Positions 34,892 to 44,273 of a stretch of DNA of 64,000 bases are shown here, one piece after another. The stretch is taken from positions 4,455,501-4,519,500 of the forward strand of contig NZ_CP117439.1 of the NCBI RefSeq assembly GCF_030687575.1. The letters run 5' to 3'. A program made the translations under genes and the position numbers. Under the pieces are notes generated by a model. The model was not told the origin of the DNA and did not search any database. It was given only the letters and a program-made list of their open reading frames with translations. Position 1 is the first letter of the stretch; the number at the start of each line of letters is the position of its first letter. This stretch comes from Pseudomonas sp. FP2309. Its GTDB lineage: Bacteria; Pseudomonadota; Gammaproteobacteria; Pseudomonadales; Pseudomonadaceae.

Positions 34892-35863
34892 GTGACGGAC
34901 CCGAATAAACTGCGCCCCCATGAGCTGGCTCATGAGGTGTTGCAAGACACGGCTATGGACCAGGCCCTCGATTGGCTGATCGCGCTGCAGTGCCCGCAGC
35001 CCGGGCAGCAAGCCGAGTTCGAAGCCTGGTTGGCCAGCGACCCGGCCCACGTCCATGCGTTCGGCAAGGCCCAGTCCGCCTGGGGCGGCGCACCGGTGCA
35101 CAGCGCCGCCATGGCCCTGGCGGTGCCGCGCACGCCGAGCGCCTGGCGCCGGATCAAACCCCATTGGAAACCGCTCGCCACGGCCGCTGTGCTGTTGATC
35201 GGCCTGTTCAGTTTCAGCAACCTGCCGGTGCGCCTGCAAGCTGACCACCTCACCGTGGTGGGCGAACGCCAGCGCCTGCAATTGGACGACGGCTCGAACG
35301 TACTGCTGAACACCAACTCGGCGTTTTCCAGCCGCATCCAGGATCACCAGCGCATCGTGCGCCTGTACCAGGGCGAAGCGTTTTTCGACGTCGCGCCAAG
35401 CCACGGCATGCCCCTGCAAATCGACGCCGGCCCGGTGCGCGCCAGCGTGCGCGACACCGCCTTCGCCGTGCGCTACCTCAATGGCGAAGAAGCCCAAGTG
35501 CAAGTGCAGCGCGGTGATGTGGACCTGAGCAACACCTTCAACGATGCCCGCGTACGCCTGAGCGCGGGCGAAAGCATCCGCATCGGCCCCAAAGGCTTCG
35601 GCGCGCCGGCCAAGCTGGATGCCACCAAGGACCTGGCCTGGGTGCAAGGCCGGCTGATCTTCGAAAACTGCCCGATGAGCGAAGTGCTCGCCGAGTTGCG
35701 CCGTTATTACCCCGGCTGGATCGTCAACACCAACGAGCAACTGGCCAGCGTTGCGGTCACCGGCAATTACCGTCTGGACCAGCCCCTTGACGTGGTGCGC
35801 TCCCTGGCGCACATCACGTCGGCCAAGCTCTCGGAATACCCGGCGCTGGTGATCCTCAACTAA
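34892..35863 (+). CDS. FecR-family anti-sigma factor
   Basis: The 323-residue protein has a short cytoplasmic sigma-binding domain (DUF4880) with the helical ALDWLIALQCPQPGQQ region and tryptophans at 28, 46, 64 and 85, a single membrane helix (about 93-109), and a periplasmic FecR domain (QRLQLDDGSNVLLNTNSAFS onward) with a C-terminal secretin-like domain. The start is a GTG at 34892 with GAGGA five bases upstream. It should hold the ECF sigma factor until the receptor's N-terminal domain signals haem. Confidence 0.9.
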   Translation: MTDPNKLRPHELAHEVLQDTAMDQALDWLIALQCPQPGQQAEFEAWLASDPAHVHAFGKAQSAWGGAPVHSAAMALAVPRTPSAWRRIKPHWKPLATAAVLLIGLFSFSNLPVRLQADHLTVVGERQRLQLDDGSNVLLNTNSAFSSRIQDHQRIVRLYQGEAFFDVAPSHGMPLQIDAGPVRASVRDTAFAVRYLNGEEAQVQVQRGDVDLSNTFNDARVRLSAGESIRIGPKGFGAPAKLDATKDLAWVQGRLIFENCPMSEVLAELRRYYPGWIVNTNEQLASVAVTGNYRLDQPLDVVRSLAHITSAKLSEYPALVILN

Positions 35864-35873
35864 ATGAGAATAA

Positions 35874-35906
35874 TTTTTACTCGATAGCCTGCGGTGGTAC
35901 GTCTCG
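35874..35906 (+). promoter_or_regulatory. Candidate ECF promoter of the haem receptor gene
   Basis: TTTTTACT (35874-35881), then 18 bp, then CGTCTCG (35900-35906). The same two elements with the same spacing occur in front of the haem oxygenase gene. CGTC-type -10 elements are typical of iron-starvation sigma factors. An AATGAGAATAAT stretch just upstream resembles a weak Fur site. Confidence 0.55.
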
Positions 35907-35977
35907 TCTTAGCCAATGCAACTGATTCCTATTTGATTCGGTTCGCAACTATAAGATTCGTACCCGGAGCGCTCTCG

Positions 35978-38542
35978 ATGTCCTCTCGTTTCAACCGCCG
36001 GTCTTCTTCACCCGTCCTGTCCTTGCTGACCGCCGCCATCCTGTTGGCCGGTGCGCCGGTGATGACCACCAGCGCCGCCGAACCGGCCTCGCGCAGCTAC
36101 GGCAATTACACCTTCAGCATCGAGCAGCAACCGCTGGTCTCGGCACTTAACGCCTTTACCGCAGTGACCGGCTGGCAAGTCGGCCTGCCCGCCGAGCTGG
36201 GTCAAGGCGTGTCGTCGCCTGGCGTGAAGGGCCCACTGTCGCCGGAAAAAGCCCTGGAGCGCCTGTTGGTGGGGACCAACCTGAGCTACCGCAAACTGAG
36301 CAGTCACAACATCGTGCTGGAAAAGCGCGCAGCCGGCAGCACCCTCAACCTGCAGCAGGTCACCATCAGCGCCACCCGCAACGAGCAGCCCGTGAGCAGC
36401 GTACCGAGCACCGTCAGCGTGCATGAACGCGAGGAGCTGGACCGCCAGAACGTGAACACCATTCGTGAGCTGGTGCGCTACGAGCCCGGCGTATCGGTGG
36501 GTGGCGCCGGCACGCGCGCAGGTAACGCCGGGTTCAACATCCGCGGCATCGATGGCGACCGCATCCTCACCCAGGTGGACGGCGTGGAAGTGCCGGGCAA
36601 CTTCTTCAACGGCCCCTACGCCAAGACCCGTCGCAACTACGTCGACCCGGAAATCGTCAAGCGCGTGGAAATCCTGCGTGGCCCGGCTTCGGCCCTCTAC
36701 GGCAGCAGCGCCATCGGCGGCGCGGTGAGCTACTTCACCCTCGACGCGGATGACATCATCAAGCCCGGCCAGGATGTCGGCGCCCGCCTGAAAACCGGCT
36801 ACAGCTCCGCCGACGAGAGCTGGCTGACTTCCGGCACCTTCGCCGGCCGCGTACAGGACTTCGACGGTTTGCTGCACCTGAGCCAGCGCAACGGCCATGA
36901 AACCGAGTCCTATAACGGCAACAACGCCACCGGCCTGGACCGCACCGGCGCCAACCCGGAAGAGGCACGCACCACCAACATCCTGGCCAAATTGGGCTGG
37001 AACTATGGCGATGACAATCGCCTGGGCCTGACGTACGAGAAGTACAAGGACGATCGCGACGTCAACCTGAAGAACGCGGTGGGCGGCCCGTTCATCGGCG
37101 GACGGGGTTTCAACCTGTACCGTGACCGTCGCGGCAACGACACCATCACCCGCGAACGTTTCGGCCTGGAAAACAGCGTGGCCCTCGAGTCACCGCTGGC
37201 AGACCGCCTTAAGACCAGCCTCAACTACCAGATCGCCAAGACCGACCAGACCACCGCCGAGATCTACCAGTCGGGCCGTCGTGTCCTGCGCACCCGCGAC
37301 ACGCTTTACGAAGAAAAACAGTGGGTCTTCGATGCCCAGCTGGACAAGGCCTTCAGTCTCGGTGAAACCGACCACCAAGTGACCTACGGCACCACGCTCA
37401 AGCAGCAAAAAGTCACCGGCTCGCGCGAAGGCAGTGCGACCTGCGTGGTCGTCGGCAGCGGCTGCAACGCCATTGGCGCGCCGAGCCCGGTCGCCAGCGA
37501 CAGCGTGAAAAAATCCAGCGATTTCCCCGACCCGACCATCAACACCTATTCGCTGTTCGCCCAGGACCAGATCACCTGGGACAAATGGACCTTCCTGCCT
37601 GCAGTGCGCTACGACTACACCCAGCTCAAGCCCAAGCTCACCCAGGAATTCCTCAATACGGTAAACCCAACGGGTGCGGACACGGTCAGCGACAAGGAAA
37701 AAACCTGGCATCGCGTGACGCCCAAGTTTGGCCTGACCTACGCGCTGACGGACCACTACACCTGGTTCGGGCAATACGCCGAAGGTTTCCGCACGCCATC
37801 GGCCAAGGCGCTCTACGGACGCTTTGAAAACCTGAACCTGGGCTACACCGTCGAGCCCAATCCGGACCTCAAGCCGGAGACCAGCAAAGGCATCGAGAGC
37901 GGCCTTCGCGGCAACTTCGACGAGGGTTCCTTCGAAATTGCGTTGTTCTACAACAAGTACCGCAACTTTATCGACGAAGACAACGCCGTGGTCGGTGCCA
38001 CTGTCGAGCAGTTCCAGGCGGTGAACATCAAGCGCGCCACCATCAAGGGCGCCGAAGCCAAGGGTCGCCTGAACCTGGACGCTTTCGGCGCGCCAAACGG
38101 CCTGTACACCCTGGGTTCGGTGTCCTATGCCTACGGTCGCAACGACGAAAACGGCGAACCACTCAACAGCGTCAACCCGCTCAAGGGCGTATTCGGCCTG
38201 GGCTACGACAGGGACACCTATGGCGGCCTGTTGAGCTGGACCCTGGTGAAGAAACAGAATCGCGTCGACAGCTCCACCTTCCACGCACCTGACGGCGACA
38301 CCCGCGCGCCGTTCAAGACGCCAGGCTTCGGCGTGGTCGACCTGACCGCCTACTACAAAGTCACCGACGACGTGACCGTCAACGGCGGTCTGTACAACCT
38401 GACAGACAAGAAGTACTGGAACTGGGATGACGTACGCAGCTACGACAGTGTCGGCGAAGCGGCCGTAACAGGCCCCGCCAACCTCGACCGCCTGACTCAG
38501 CCGGGCCGCAACTTCGCGATCAACCTGATCTGGGACATCTGA
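35978..38542 (+). CDS. TonB-dependent haem receptor with signalling domain
   Basis: The 854-residue outer-membrane receptor has a signal peptide (cleavage near TTSAA-EPAS), an STN signalling domain (SFSIEQQPL-like, here FSIEQQPLVSALNAF, about 45-115), a TonB box region (VTISATR), a plug (about 125-240) and a 22-strand barrel ending in NFAINLIWDI. Haem-receptor boxes FRTPSAKALYGRF and NPDLKPETS are present. No histidine lies between them, only tyrosines. The ATG at 35978 has GGAG before it. The STN domain and the neighbouring ECF/FecR pair show that it both imports haem and signals. Confidence 0.9.
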   Translation: MSSRFNRRSSSPVLSLLTAAILLAGAPVMTTSAAEPASRSYGNYTFSIEQQPLVSALNAFTAVTGWQVGLPAELGQGVSSPGVKGPLSPEKALERLLVGTNLSYRKLSSHNIVLEKRAAGSTLNLQQVTISATRNEQPVSSVPSTVSVHEREELDRQNVNTIRELVRYEPGVSVGGAGTRAGNAGFNIRGIDGDRILTQVDGVEVPGNFFNGPYAKTRRNYVDPEIVKRVEILRGPASALYGSSAIGGAVSYFTLDADDIIKPGQDVGARLKTGYSSADESWLTSGTFAGRVQDFDGLLHLSQRNGHETESYNGNNATGLDRTGANPEEARTTNILAKLGWNYGDDNRLGLTYEKYKDDRDVNLKNAVGGPFIGGRGFNLYRDRRGNDTITRERFGLENSVALESPLADRLKTSLNYQIAKTDQTTAEIYQSGRRVLRTRDTLYEEKQWVFDAQLDKAFSLGETDHQVTYGTTLKQQKVTGSREGSATCVVVGSGCNAIGAPSPVASDSVKKSSDFPDPTINTYSLFAQDQITWDKWTFLPAVRYDYTQLKPKLTQEFLNTVNPTGADTVSDKEKTWHRVTPKFGLTYALTDHYTWFGQYAEGFRTPSAKALYGRFENLNLGYTVEPNPDLKPETSKGIESGLRGNFDEGSFEIALFYNKYRNFIDEDNAVVGATVEQFQAVNIKRATIKGAEAKGRLNLDAFGAPNGLYTLGSVSYAYGRNDENGEPLNSVNPLKGVFGLGYDRDTYGGLLSWTLVKKQNRVDSSTFHAPDGDTRAPFKTPGFGVVDLTAYYKVTDDVTVNGGLYNLTDKKYWNWDDVRSYDSVGEAAVTGPANLDRLTQPGRNFAINLIWDI

Positions 38543-38552
38543 CAACGCCGTT

Positions 38553-38592
38553 CACCTCGCCGACATTTCATCGGCGAGGTGAGGATTTTTTA
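38553..38592 (+). terminator. Terminator between the haem receptor and haem oxygenase genes
   Basis: CACCTCGCCGA (38553-38563) pairs with TCGGCGAGGTG (38571-38581), followed by a T run. The T run is shared with the -35-like element of the next promoter. Confidence 0.85.
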
Positions 38593-38619
38593 CTGTGCCG
38601 CGTCTTCTTGTTCGTCTAG
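38587..38619 (+). promoter_or_regulatory. Candidate ECF promoter of hemO
   Basis: TTTTTACT (38587-38594), 18 bp, CGTCTAG (38613-38619) copies the receptor promoter motif in sequence and spacing. It lies 56 bp before the hemO start codon. Confidence 0.55.
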
Positions 38620-38674
38620 TTGATAACAGCTCTCTTCAGGGCAACAAGGCGCCTCCCTTCTCAAGGACTTTTTC

Positions 38675-39283
38675 ATGACCGCTTCTCCTACTGCAGAACG
38701 CCAAAGCCTGCGCTCCCAGCGCCTGAACCAGATCACCCACGAGCCACACACCAAACTGGATGCACTGGTCAAAGCCCACGCGCCGTTCGAAACCCAGGCC
38801 AACTTTGCCCGTTTCGTGGTGGCGCAGTACCTGTTCCAGTCGGAGCTGGTGGCCCTGTACAACGATGCCGAACTGATCAAGATCGTCCCTGACCTGGCCG
38901 CGCGCTGCCGCGCCGAAGCCGCCAAACTCGACCTTGCCGACCTGGACACCGACGTGCCCGCACCAGTGGCCGGCGCGGTGAACAACCCGAGCCAGGCCGA
39001 AGCCTTGGGTTGGCTGTTTGTGTCCGAAGGCTCAAAACTGGGCGCTGCGTTCCTGATCAAGCGCGCCGTGGGCCTGGGCCTGAGCGAAACCTTCGGTGCC
39101 CGCCATCTGGGTGAGCCGGTCGGTGGTCGTGCCGAAGGCTGGAAAAGCTTCACGCGCACCCTTGACGCGCTGCAACTGAGCGCCGAAGAAGAAACCGCGA
39201 TGGACAAAGGCGCGGTCGACGCGTTTGTGCGCTTCACCGTCTTGCTGGAACAGGCGTACGCTACGACCCCCGAACTGGCCTGA
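38675..39283 (+). CDS. hemO: Biliverdin-producing haem oxygenase, PigA/HemO type
   Basis: The 202-residue enzyme opens haem to biliverdin, carbon monoxide and iron using external electrons. The proximal haem ligand should be H25 in THEPHTKLD, and the distal helix reads LGWLFVSEGSKLGAAFL with the flexible glycine pair. By memory it aligns closely to P. aeruginosa PigA, whose Asn19 and Lys34 steer ring opening to the delta and beta positions; the equivalents N18 and K33 are present, while the PigA Lys132 position appears to be Arg130. AAGGA precedes the ATG at 38675. Its place behind a haem receptor gives a complete uptake-and-use unit. Confidence 0.92.
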   Translation: MTASPTAERQSLRSQRLNQITHEPHTKLDALVKAHAPFETQANFARFVVAQYLFQSELVALYNDAELIKIVPDLAARCRAEAAKLDLADLDTDVPAPVAGAVNNPSQAEALGWLFVSEGSKLGAAFLIKRAVGLGLSETFGARHLGEPVGGRAEGWKSFTRTLDALQLSAEEETAMDKGAVDAFVRFTVLLEQAYATTPELA

Positions 39284-39307
39284 CGCCGGGTTTGGAATGC
39301 GATTAAC

Positions 39308-39335
39308 CCTGTGGGAGCGGTCTTGCTCTCACAGG
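39308..39335. repeat. Short REP-like palindrome after hemO
   Basis: CCTGTGGGAGC (39308-39318) pairs imperfectly with GCTCTCACAGG (39325-39335). The CTGTGGGAGC core is common in Pseudomonas intergenic repeats and recurs at 42078. Confidence 0.6.
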
Positions 39336-39384
39336 TTGATACGATTCCAATCCGAATATTCCATCCCTCCTGTAAATCGCTCCC

Positions 39385-39786
39385 ATGACCGGCAAAACCC
39401 AATCCACCTCAAAAATCGCACAGGTCCTCTTCGGCCTGCTGGCCTATGTCAGCCTGGGCATCGGGCTGGTGGCGATCGTGATTCCGGGTTTGCCTACCAC
39501 CGAATTCATCCTGCTGGCCGCCTGGGCCGCCACCAAAAGTTCGCCACGCCTCAGCGCCTGGCTGGAAAACCACCACCTGTTCGGCCCTATCCTGTCCAAC
39601 TGGCGTAACGGCAAAATCATCGCGCGCCGGGCCAAAGTCAGCGCCACCGTGAGCATGCTGCTGTGCGCGACGCTGATGCTGGTGATGCTCGACCATGGCT
39701 GGCCGATTTACCTGGCCATTGCCGGAATGAGCCTGGGCAACCTGTGGATCTGGTCACGCCCCGAACAGCTCGCAAAGCCCGCGTAA
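39385..39786 (+). CDS. YbaN-family (DUF454) inner-membrane protein
   Basis: The 133-residue protein has the DUF454 pattern: a glycine-rich first membrane segment (VLFGLLAYVSLGIGLVAIV), the conserved IPGLPTTEFILLAAWAATKSSP loop split over a second helix, LSNWRNGKIIARRAK, then two more hydrophobic helices. The family is widespread in Proteobacteria with unknown biochemical role, in some species near haem genes. The ribosome site before the ATG at 39385 is weak. Confidence 0.85.
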   Translation: MTGKTQSTSKIAQVLFGLLAYVSLGIGLVAIVIPGLPTTEFILLAAWAATKSSPRLSAWLENHHLFGPILSNWRNGKIIARRAKVSATVSMLLCATLMLVMLDHGWPIYLAIAGMSLGNLWIWSRPEQLAKPA

Positions 39787-39827
39787 CGGAGCCTGTAGGC
39801 CTTCAGCTACCGCTCATCGCCTATTTC

Positions 39828-39852
39828 TCATGAAACCTTCTACAGCGCCGAT
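39828..39852 (+). promoter_or_regulatory. Candidate FliA (sigma28) promoter of the chemoreceptor gene
   Basis: TCATG (39828-39832) and GCCGAT (39847-39852) are separated by 14 bp, resembling the flagellar sigma factor pattern TCAAG-N14-GCCGATA. It is 70 bp upstream of the start codon. A weak match, supported by gene type. Confidence 0.35.
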
Positions 39853-39921
39853 GCTCCGGATAAGGCGCCGAATGGACGTGGGCGTGCTGGGCATTCCAAC
39901 CCGTCCATTCGTGAGTGACCT

Positions 39922-42060
39922 ATGTTCGACACCCTCTCAATCCGCTTGAAAATTGTGCTGCTGTCAGGCCTCTGTCTGTTGGGAGTGATTGCGCTGGTGG
40001 TTGGCATCAACCTCTACAACACCAACCAGAACGATCGATTGATCAGCAATTCAAGCTCGCGCATGCTCACTGCCAGCGTCGAACAACTGCTGCAAGCCAA
40101 GGCCGCCGAACAGGCGGTGCAATTACAAAAGACCTTCGGCGACAGCCTGGTGGCGCTGACCGCGCTGGCTGACCAGATCAAGGGCCTGCGCGTTATGGCC
40201 GCTAAGCGTGGGGTGGACGCCGGCGCGCTGCGCGAAGACATCAACCAGAGCCTCAAGACCACCTTTGACCGTAACAGCAAAGTACTGGGGTTCTGGCTGT
40301 CGTTCGAACCCAACGGCCTGGACGGCAAGGACAGCGAATTCGTCGATGACAAAGCGCGGGTCTCCAACGACAAAGGGCGCTTCGCCAGTTATTGGAGCCG
40401 CGCCGGCGGCGACGGTTTGAACACGGTCATGGTCGAGGAAGACCTGAACAAGACCACCCTCACGTTAAGCGGAACGCCCTACAACATCTGGTACACCTGC
40501 CCACGGGACACCCGCAACACCTGCCTGCTGGACCCGTATGAAGATACCGTGGGCGGCAAACCCGTGCTGATGACCACCCTTGCAATGCCACTGCTCGTAG
40601 AAGGCAAACTCATTGGCGTTGTCGGCGTCGACATCGCCCTCACCGCCCTGCAAGCGACCACTGACGCCGCGCAGAAAGACCTGTTCAACGGCGCGGCGAA
40701 GCTGGAAATTCTCTCCAGCACCGGCCTGATCGCCGCTTACAGTGGCGAGCCGGCCAAGGTCGGCAAAAACCTGGCCGACACCCTCGGCGCCGAAAGCAAA
40801 GAAATTGTTCAATTGCTGGCGGGCGACACTCGCATGATCCGCACACAGGACGACACAATTCGCGCCGTGTACCCGGTCAAGCCGATTGCCGAAGCCAAGT
40901 CGTGGGGCGTGGTAATCGAGCTGCCAAAAGCCGTGATGCTGGCCGATAACGTCAAGCTGCACGCCATGCTCGACGACGCCCAGGCGGCAGGCACTCTCAA
41001 AACCTTGCTGGTGGCGGCCGCCGCAGCCCTGCTCGGGTTGCTGCTGATCTGGCTGACCGCCACCGGCGTAACCCGCCCTATCAACAGTGTGGCCGCCATG
41101 CTCAAGGACATCGCCAGCGGTGACGGCGACTTGACCCAACGCCTGGCCTACGCCAGGAAAGACGAACTGGGCGAGTTGGTGAACTGGTTCAACCGGTTTC
41201 TCGACAAGCTGCAACCGACCATCGCGCAGATCAAGCAAAGCATCACCGAAGCCCGCGGCACGGCGGACCAGTCTTCGGCCATTGCGCGCCAGACCAGCGA
41301 AGGCATGCAGGTGCAGTTCCGCGAAATCGACCAGGTGGCCACCGCCTCCAATGAAATGAGCGCCACCGCCCACGACGTGGCCAACAGCGCGTCCCATGCC
41401 GCCAGCGCGGCGCGGGGGGCTGACCAGTCGGCGCGTGAGGGCATGTCGATCATCGAACAAAGTACCCGCGACATCACCACCCTGGCCGAAGAAGTCAGGA
41501 AGGCCGTGGGCGAAGTCGAGGCGCTGGCGGTCAACAGCGAGCAGATCGGCTCCGTGCTCGAAGTGATTCGCAGCATTGCCGAACAAACCAACCTGCTGGC
41601 GCTCAACGCCGCGATTGAAGCGGCACGCGCCGGGGAAAGCGGGCGTGGGTTCGCGGTGGTGGCTGACGAAGTGCGCAACCTGGCCAAGCGCACCCAGGAT
41701 TCGGTGGAAGAAATCCGCCAGGTGATCGAGCGGATCCAGAGCGGTACCCGTGGCGTGGTGGCGACCATGCACTCGAGCCAAAACCAGGCCCAGAACAATG
41801 CCGGGCAGATCCATCAGGCGGTGCAGGCCCTGGGCAAGATCAGCGACGCCGTCACCGTGATCAGCGACATGAACCTGCAAATCGCCAGCGCCGCCGAACA
41901 GCAGAGCGCCGTGGCCGAAGAGGTCAACCGCAACGTGTCGGCGATTCGCACCGTGACCGAAACCCTCACCGGCCAGGCCACCGAATCGGCGGCCATCAGC
42001 AGCCAACTCAATGCGCTGGCCAGCCAGCAGATGAAACTCATGGATCAGTTCAAGGTTTAA
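39922..42060 (+). CDS. Methyl-accepting chemotaxis protein, TlpQ/McpU-like
   Basis: The 712-residue receptor has an N-terminal helix (about 9-29), a long periplasmic double-Cache domain, a second helix (about 354-376), HAMP, and a signalling domain with [19 protein letters not shown]. Overall length and the start [17 protein letters not shown] match receptors for histamine and polyamines in pseudomonads (TlpQ, McpU) as I recall them. The segment [14 protein letters not shown] with [15 protein letters not shown] is part of the sensor domain. Ligand assignment is therefore tentative. A single-gene unit with a possible FliA promoter. Confidence 0.88.
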   Translation: MFDTLSIRLKIVLLSGLCLLGVIALVVGINLYNTNQNDRLISNSSSRMLTASVEQLLQAKAAEQAVQLQKTFGDSLVALTALADQIKGLRVMAAKRGVDAGALREDINQSLKTTFDRNSKVLGFWLSFEPNGLDGKDSEFVDDKARVSNDKGRFASYWSRAGGDGLNTVMVEEDLNKTTLTLSGTPYNIWYTCPRDTRNTCLLDPYEDTVGGKPVLMTTLAMPLLVEGKLIGVVGVDIALTALQATTDAAQKDLFNGAAKLEILSSTGLIAAYSGEPAKVGKNLADTLGAESKEIVQLLAGDTRMIRTQDDTIRAVYPVKPIAEAKSWGVVIELPKAVMLADNVKLHAMLDDAQAAGTLKTLLVAAAAALLGLLLIWLTATGVTRPINSVAAMLKDIASGDGDLTQRLAYARKDELGELVNWFNRFLDKLQPTIAQIKQSITEARGTADQSSAIARQTSEGMQVQFREIDQVATASNEMSATAHDVANSASHAASAARGADQSAREGMSIIEQSTRDITTLAEEVRKAVGEVEALAVNSEQIGSVLEVIRSIAEQTNLLALNAAIEAARAGESGRGFAVVADEVRNLAKRTQDSVEEIRQVIERIQSGTRGVVATMHSSQNQAQNNAGQIHQAVQALGKISDAVTVISDMNLQIASAAEQQSAVAEEVNRNVSAIRTVTETLTGQATESAAISSQLNALASQQMKLMDQFKV

Positions 42061-42077
42061 ATCACAACAAAACACCC

Positions 42078-42101
42078 CTGTGGGAGGGCCACCTCCCACA
42101 G
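42078..42101. terminator. Palindrome between the chemoreceptor and nitroreductase genes
   Basis: CTGTGGGAGG (42078-42087) and CCTCCCACAG (42092-42101) form a perfect 10-bp stem with a four-base loop. It is REP-like and placed where both convergent genes need a stop. Confidence 0.6.
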
Positions 42102-42111
42102 CATCCGTGCC

Positions 42112-42675
42112 TTAAAGGCCGGTCCAGGCGCTGACAAACTGCGTCAGGTCTTCTTTGGCGGCCGTACGCGGCGGGTTCTGCGGGGTACCCAGGTAGAGGA
42201 AGCCAATCACTTGCTCATCCGCCGTCAGCCCCAGGCCCTTGGCGACGTGGGCAGAGTACGACAACTCACCGGTGCGCCACACCGCGCCGATCCCTTGGGC
42301 ATAAGCGGCCAGCAGAATGCCGTGTGCCGCACAGGCCGCCGCCAGCAGTTGCTCGGATTTGGGCACCTTGAAGTGTTCCTGCAGGCGGGCAATCACCACC
42401 ACCACCAACGGCGCGCGCAACGGGCCGTTCTGGGCCTTGTCGATAGCGGCTTGCGGCGCATCGGGGTCTTGCAGGCGCGCAGCCTCGGCCAGCAGCGTGC
42501 CCATGTGTTCACGGGCCGCACCTTCTACCGTGAGGAAACGCCACGGACGCAGTTGACCGTGGTCGGGGGCGCGCATGGCGGCGGCGAACAGGACGTCGCG
42601 CTGCGCCTGGGTCGGTGCCGGCTCCAGCAAACGCGGCACGGAAACACGGTTGAGCAAAGCGTCGAGAGCCTGCAT
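42112..42675 (-). CDS. Nitroreductase family protein, YdjA type
   Basis: The 187-residue FMN-dependent oxidoreductase resembles the minimal nitroreductase YdjA. FMN-contact residues are expected in APDHGQLRPWRFLTV and in the C-terminal region GFLYLGTPQNPPR. The middle helix LAAACAAHGILLAAYAQGIGAVWRTG is typical. Natural substrate unknown. GGAGG lies upstream of the ATG at 42675. Confidence 0.9.
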   Translation of the reverse strand: MQALDALLNRVSVPRLLEPAPTQAQRDVLFAAAMRAPDHGQLRPWRFLTVEGAAREHMGTLLAEAARLQDPDAPQAAIDKAQNGPLRAPLVVVVIARLQEHFKVPKSEQLLAAACAAHGILLAAYAQGIGAVWRTGELSYSAHVAKGLGLTADEQVIGFLYLGTPQNPPRTAAKEDLTQFVSAWTGL

Positions 42676-42814
42676 TGGCCACCTCCAGAAAAAAATGTGC
42701 GGTCATTCTAGCGGGAATGAATCGGCTACCACCAAACGATAATTGCTCTTATTCATTCCCCCCGGCCCTGTTAGACTTTGCGACCACATTTTTCGACCTG
42801 ATTCAGGAAACTCG

Positions 42815-44242
42815 ATGGTTCGTTCGCTTGTTCGTTTGTCCGTTGCATGCATGGCCTTGGGCCTGGTGGCATGCGATGACGCCCCACGCTTTACCAAGGC
42901 CGAGCCTGGCGAGGCGCGGGCGGGAGGCGCGGCGACGGTGAACAAGCGTGACCAGAACGCGTTTTCGCTGCCATCGGCCAACCTGTCACCGACGCGCCGC
43001 CTGGACTTCAGCGTCGGCAACAGTTTCTTTCGCAGCCCCTGGGTGATCGCGCCGTCCACCACCACGGCCCGTGACGGCCTGGGCCCGCTGTTCAACACCA
43101 ACGCCTGCCAGAACTGCCATATCAAGGACGGCCGCGGCCACCCGCCGCTGCCCGACGCGGCCAACGCGGTGTCGATGCTGGTGCGTCTGTCGATCCCTGA
43201 CACCCCCGCCTACGCCAGGCTCATCGAACAGGCGGGCGTCGTGCCGGAGCCGGTGTACGGCGGGCAACTGCAGGACATGGCCGTGCCCGGCGTGGCGCCG
43301 GAGGGCAAGGTGCGCGTCGACTACACGCCGGTCAATGTCACCTTCAAGGACGGCACGGTGGTGGAGTTGCGCAAGCCGGACCTGCAGATCACCCAGCTCG
43401 GCTATGGGCCGATGCACCCCGACACGCGCTTCTCGGCGCGCATCGCGCCGCCGATGATCGGCCTGGGTCTGCTCGAGGCCATCAGCGACGCCGACATCCT
43501 GCGCAACACCGACGCGGGCACGGCCGACAAAGGCGCCATCGTCGGCCGTGCGAACCGGGTGTGGGACGACGCCGAACAAAGGACCGTCCTCGGGCGTTTC
43601 GGCTGGAAAGCCGGGCAACCGAATCTCAATCAACAAAATGTTCACGCATTTTCAGGTGATATGGGCCTCTCCACGTCCCTGAGACCCTTCGATGACTGCA
43701 CCGACACCCAGGTGGCCTGCAAACAGGCGCCCAACGGCAACGGCCCCGATGGCGAGCCGGAAGTCAGCGATAACATCCTGCGTCTGGTGCTGTTCTACAC
43801 CCGCAACCTTGCAGTGCCCGTGCGCCGTGACGTCGACAGCCCCCAGGTGCTGGCCGGCAAGAACCTGTTCTATCAGGCCGGTTGCCAGGGTTGCCATAAA
43901 CCGACATTCACCACCGCCGCCAACGCGGCCGAACCCGAACTGGCCAGCCAGGTGATCCGGCCCTACAGCGACCTGCTGCTGCACGACATGGGCCCAGGCC
44001 TTGCCGACAACCGCACCGAATTCAAGGCCAGTGGCCGCGACTGGCGCACTGCGCCGTTGTGGGGCATCGGCTTGACGCAAACCGTGGGTGGTCACACCCA
44101 GTTTTTGCATGACGGCCGCGCCCGCAATCTGCTTGAGGCCGTGCTCTGGCATGGCGGTGAGGCACAAGCCGCGCAGCAGCATGTGTTGTCCTTTAATGCC
44201 GAGCAGCGCGCTGCGTTGCTGGCCTTCCTGAATTCTTTATAA
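42815..44242 (+). CDS. Di-haem oxidoreductase (DUF1111), lipoprotein
   Basis: The 475-residue protein has a lipoprotein signal (MVRSLVRLSVACMALGLVAC, Cys20) and two c-type haem motifs, CQNCH at 98-102 and CQGCH at 357-361. This matches the DUF1111 or thiol-oxidoreductase family, distantly related to di-haem peroxidases. AGGAA precedes the ATG at 42815. It is followed by imelysin and DUF1513 genes, a set thought to take part in iron handling at the envelope. In related genomes I recall a second, longer imelysin gene on the 5' side; here the neighbour is a divergent nitroreductase gene. Confidence 0.9.
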   Translation: MVRSLVRLSVACMALGLVACDDAPRFTKAEPGEARAGGAATVNKRDQNAFSLPSANLSPTRRLDFSVGNSFFRSPWVIAPSTTTARDGLGPLFNTNACQNCHIKDGRGHPPLPDAANAVSMLVRLSIPDTPAYARLIEQAGVVPEPVYGGQLQDMAVPGVAPEGKVRVDYTPVNVTFKDGTVVELRKPDLQITQLGYGPMHPDTRFSARIAPPMIGLGLLEAISDADILRNTDAGTADKGAIVGRANRVWDDAEQRTVLGRFGWKAGQPNLNQQNVHAFSGDMGLSTSLRPFDDCTDTQVACKQAPNGNGPDGEPEVSDNILRLVLFYTRNLAVPVRRDVDSPQVLAGKNLFYQAGCQGCHKPTFTTAANAAEPELASQVIRPYSDLLLHDMGPGLADNRTEFKASGRDWRTAPLWGIGLTQTVGGHTQFLHDGRARNLLEAVLWHGGEAQAAQQHVLSFNAEQRAALLAFLNSL

Positions 44243-44273
44243 GCTTCGCCCCAATTACAGAAGGGAGCTCGAC

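Noticed and set aside
42733..42757. Possible Fur box upstream of the di-haem/imelysin operon (CGATAATTGCTCTTATTCATT)
   Set aside because: Only about 9 of 14 informative positions match in the best alignment, with a wrong centre. Plausible for an iron-related operon but not supportable.
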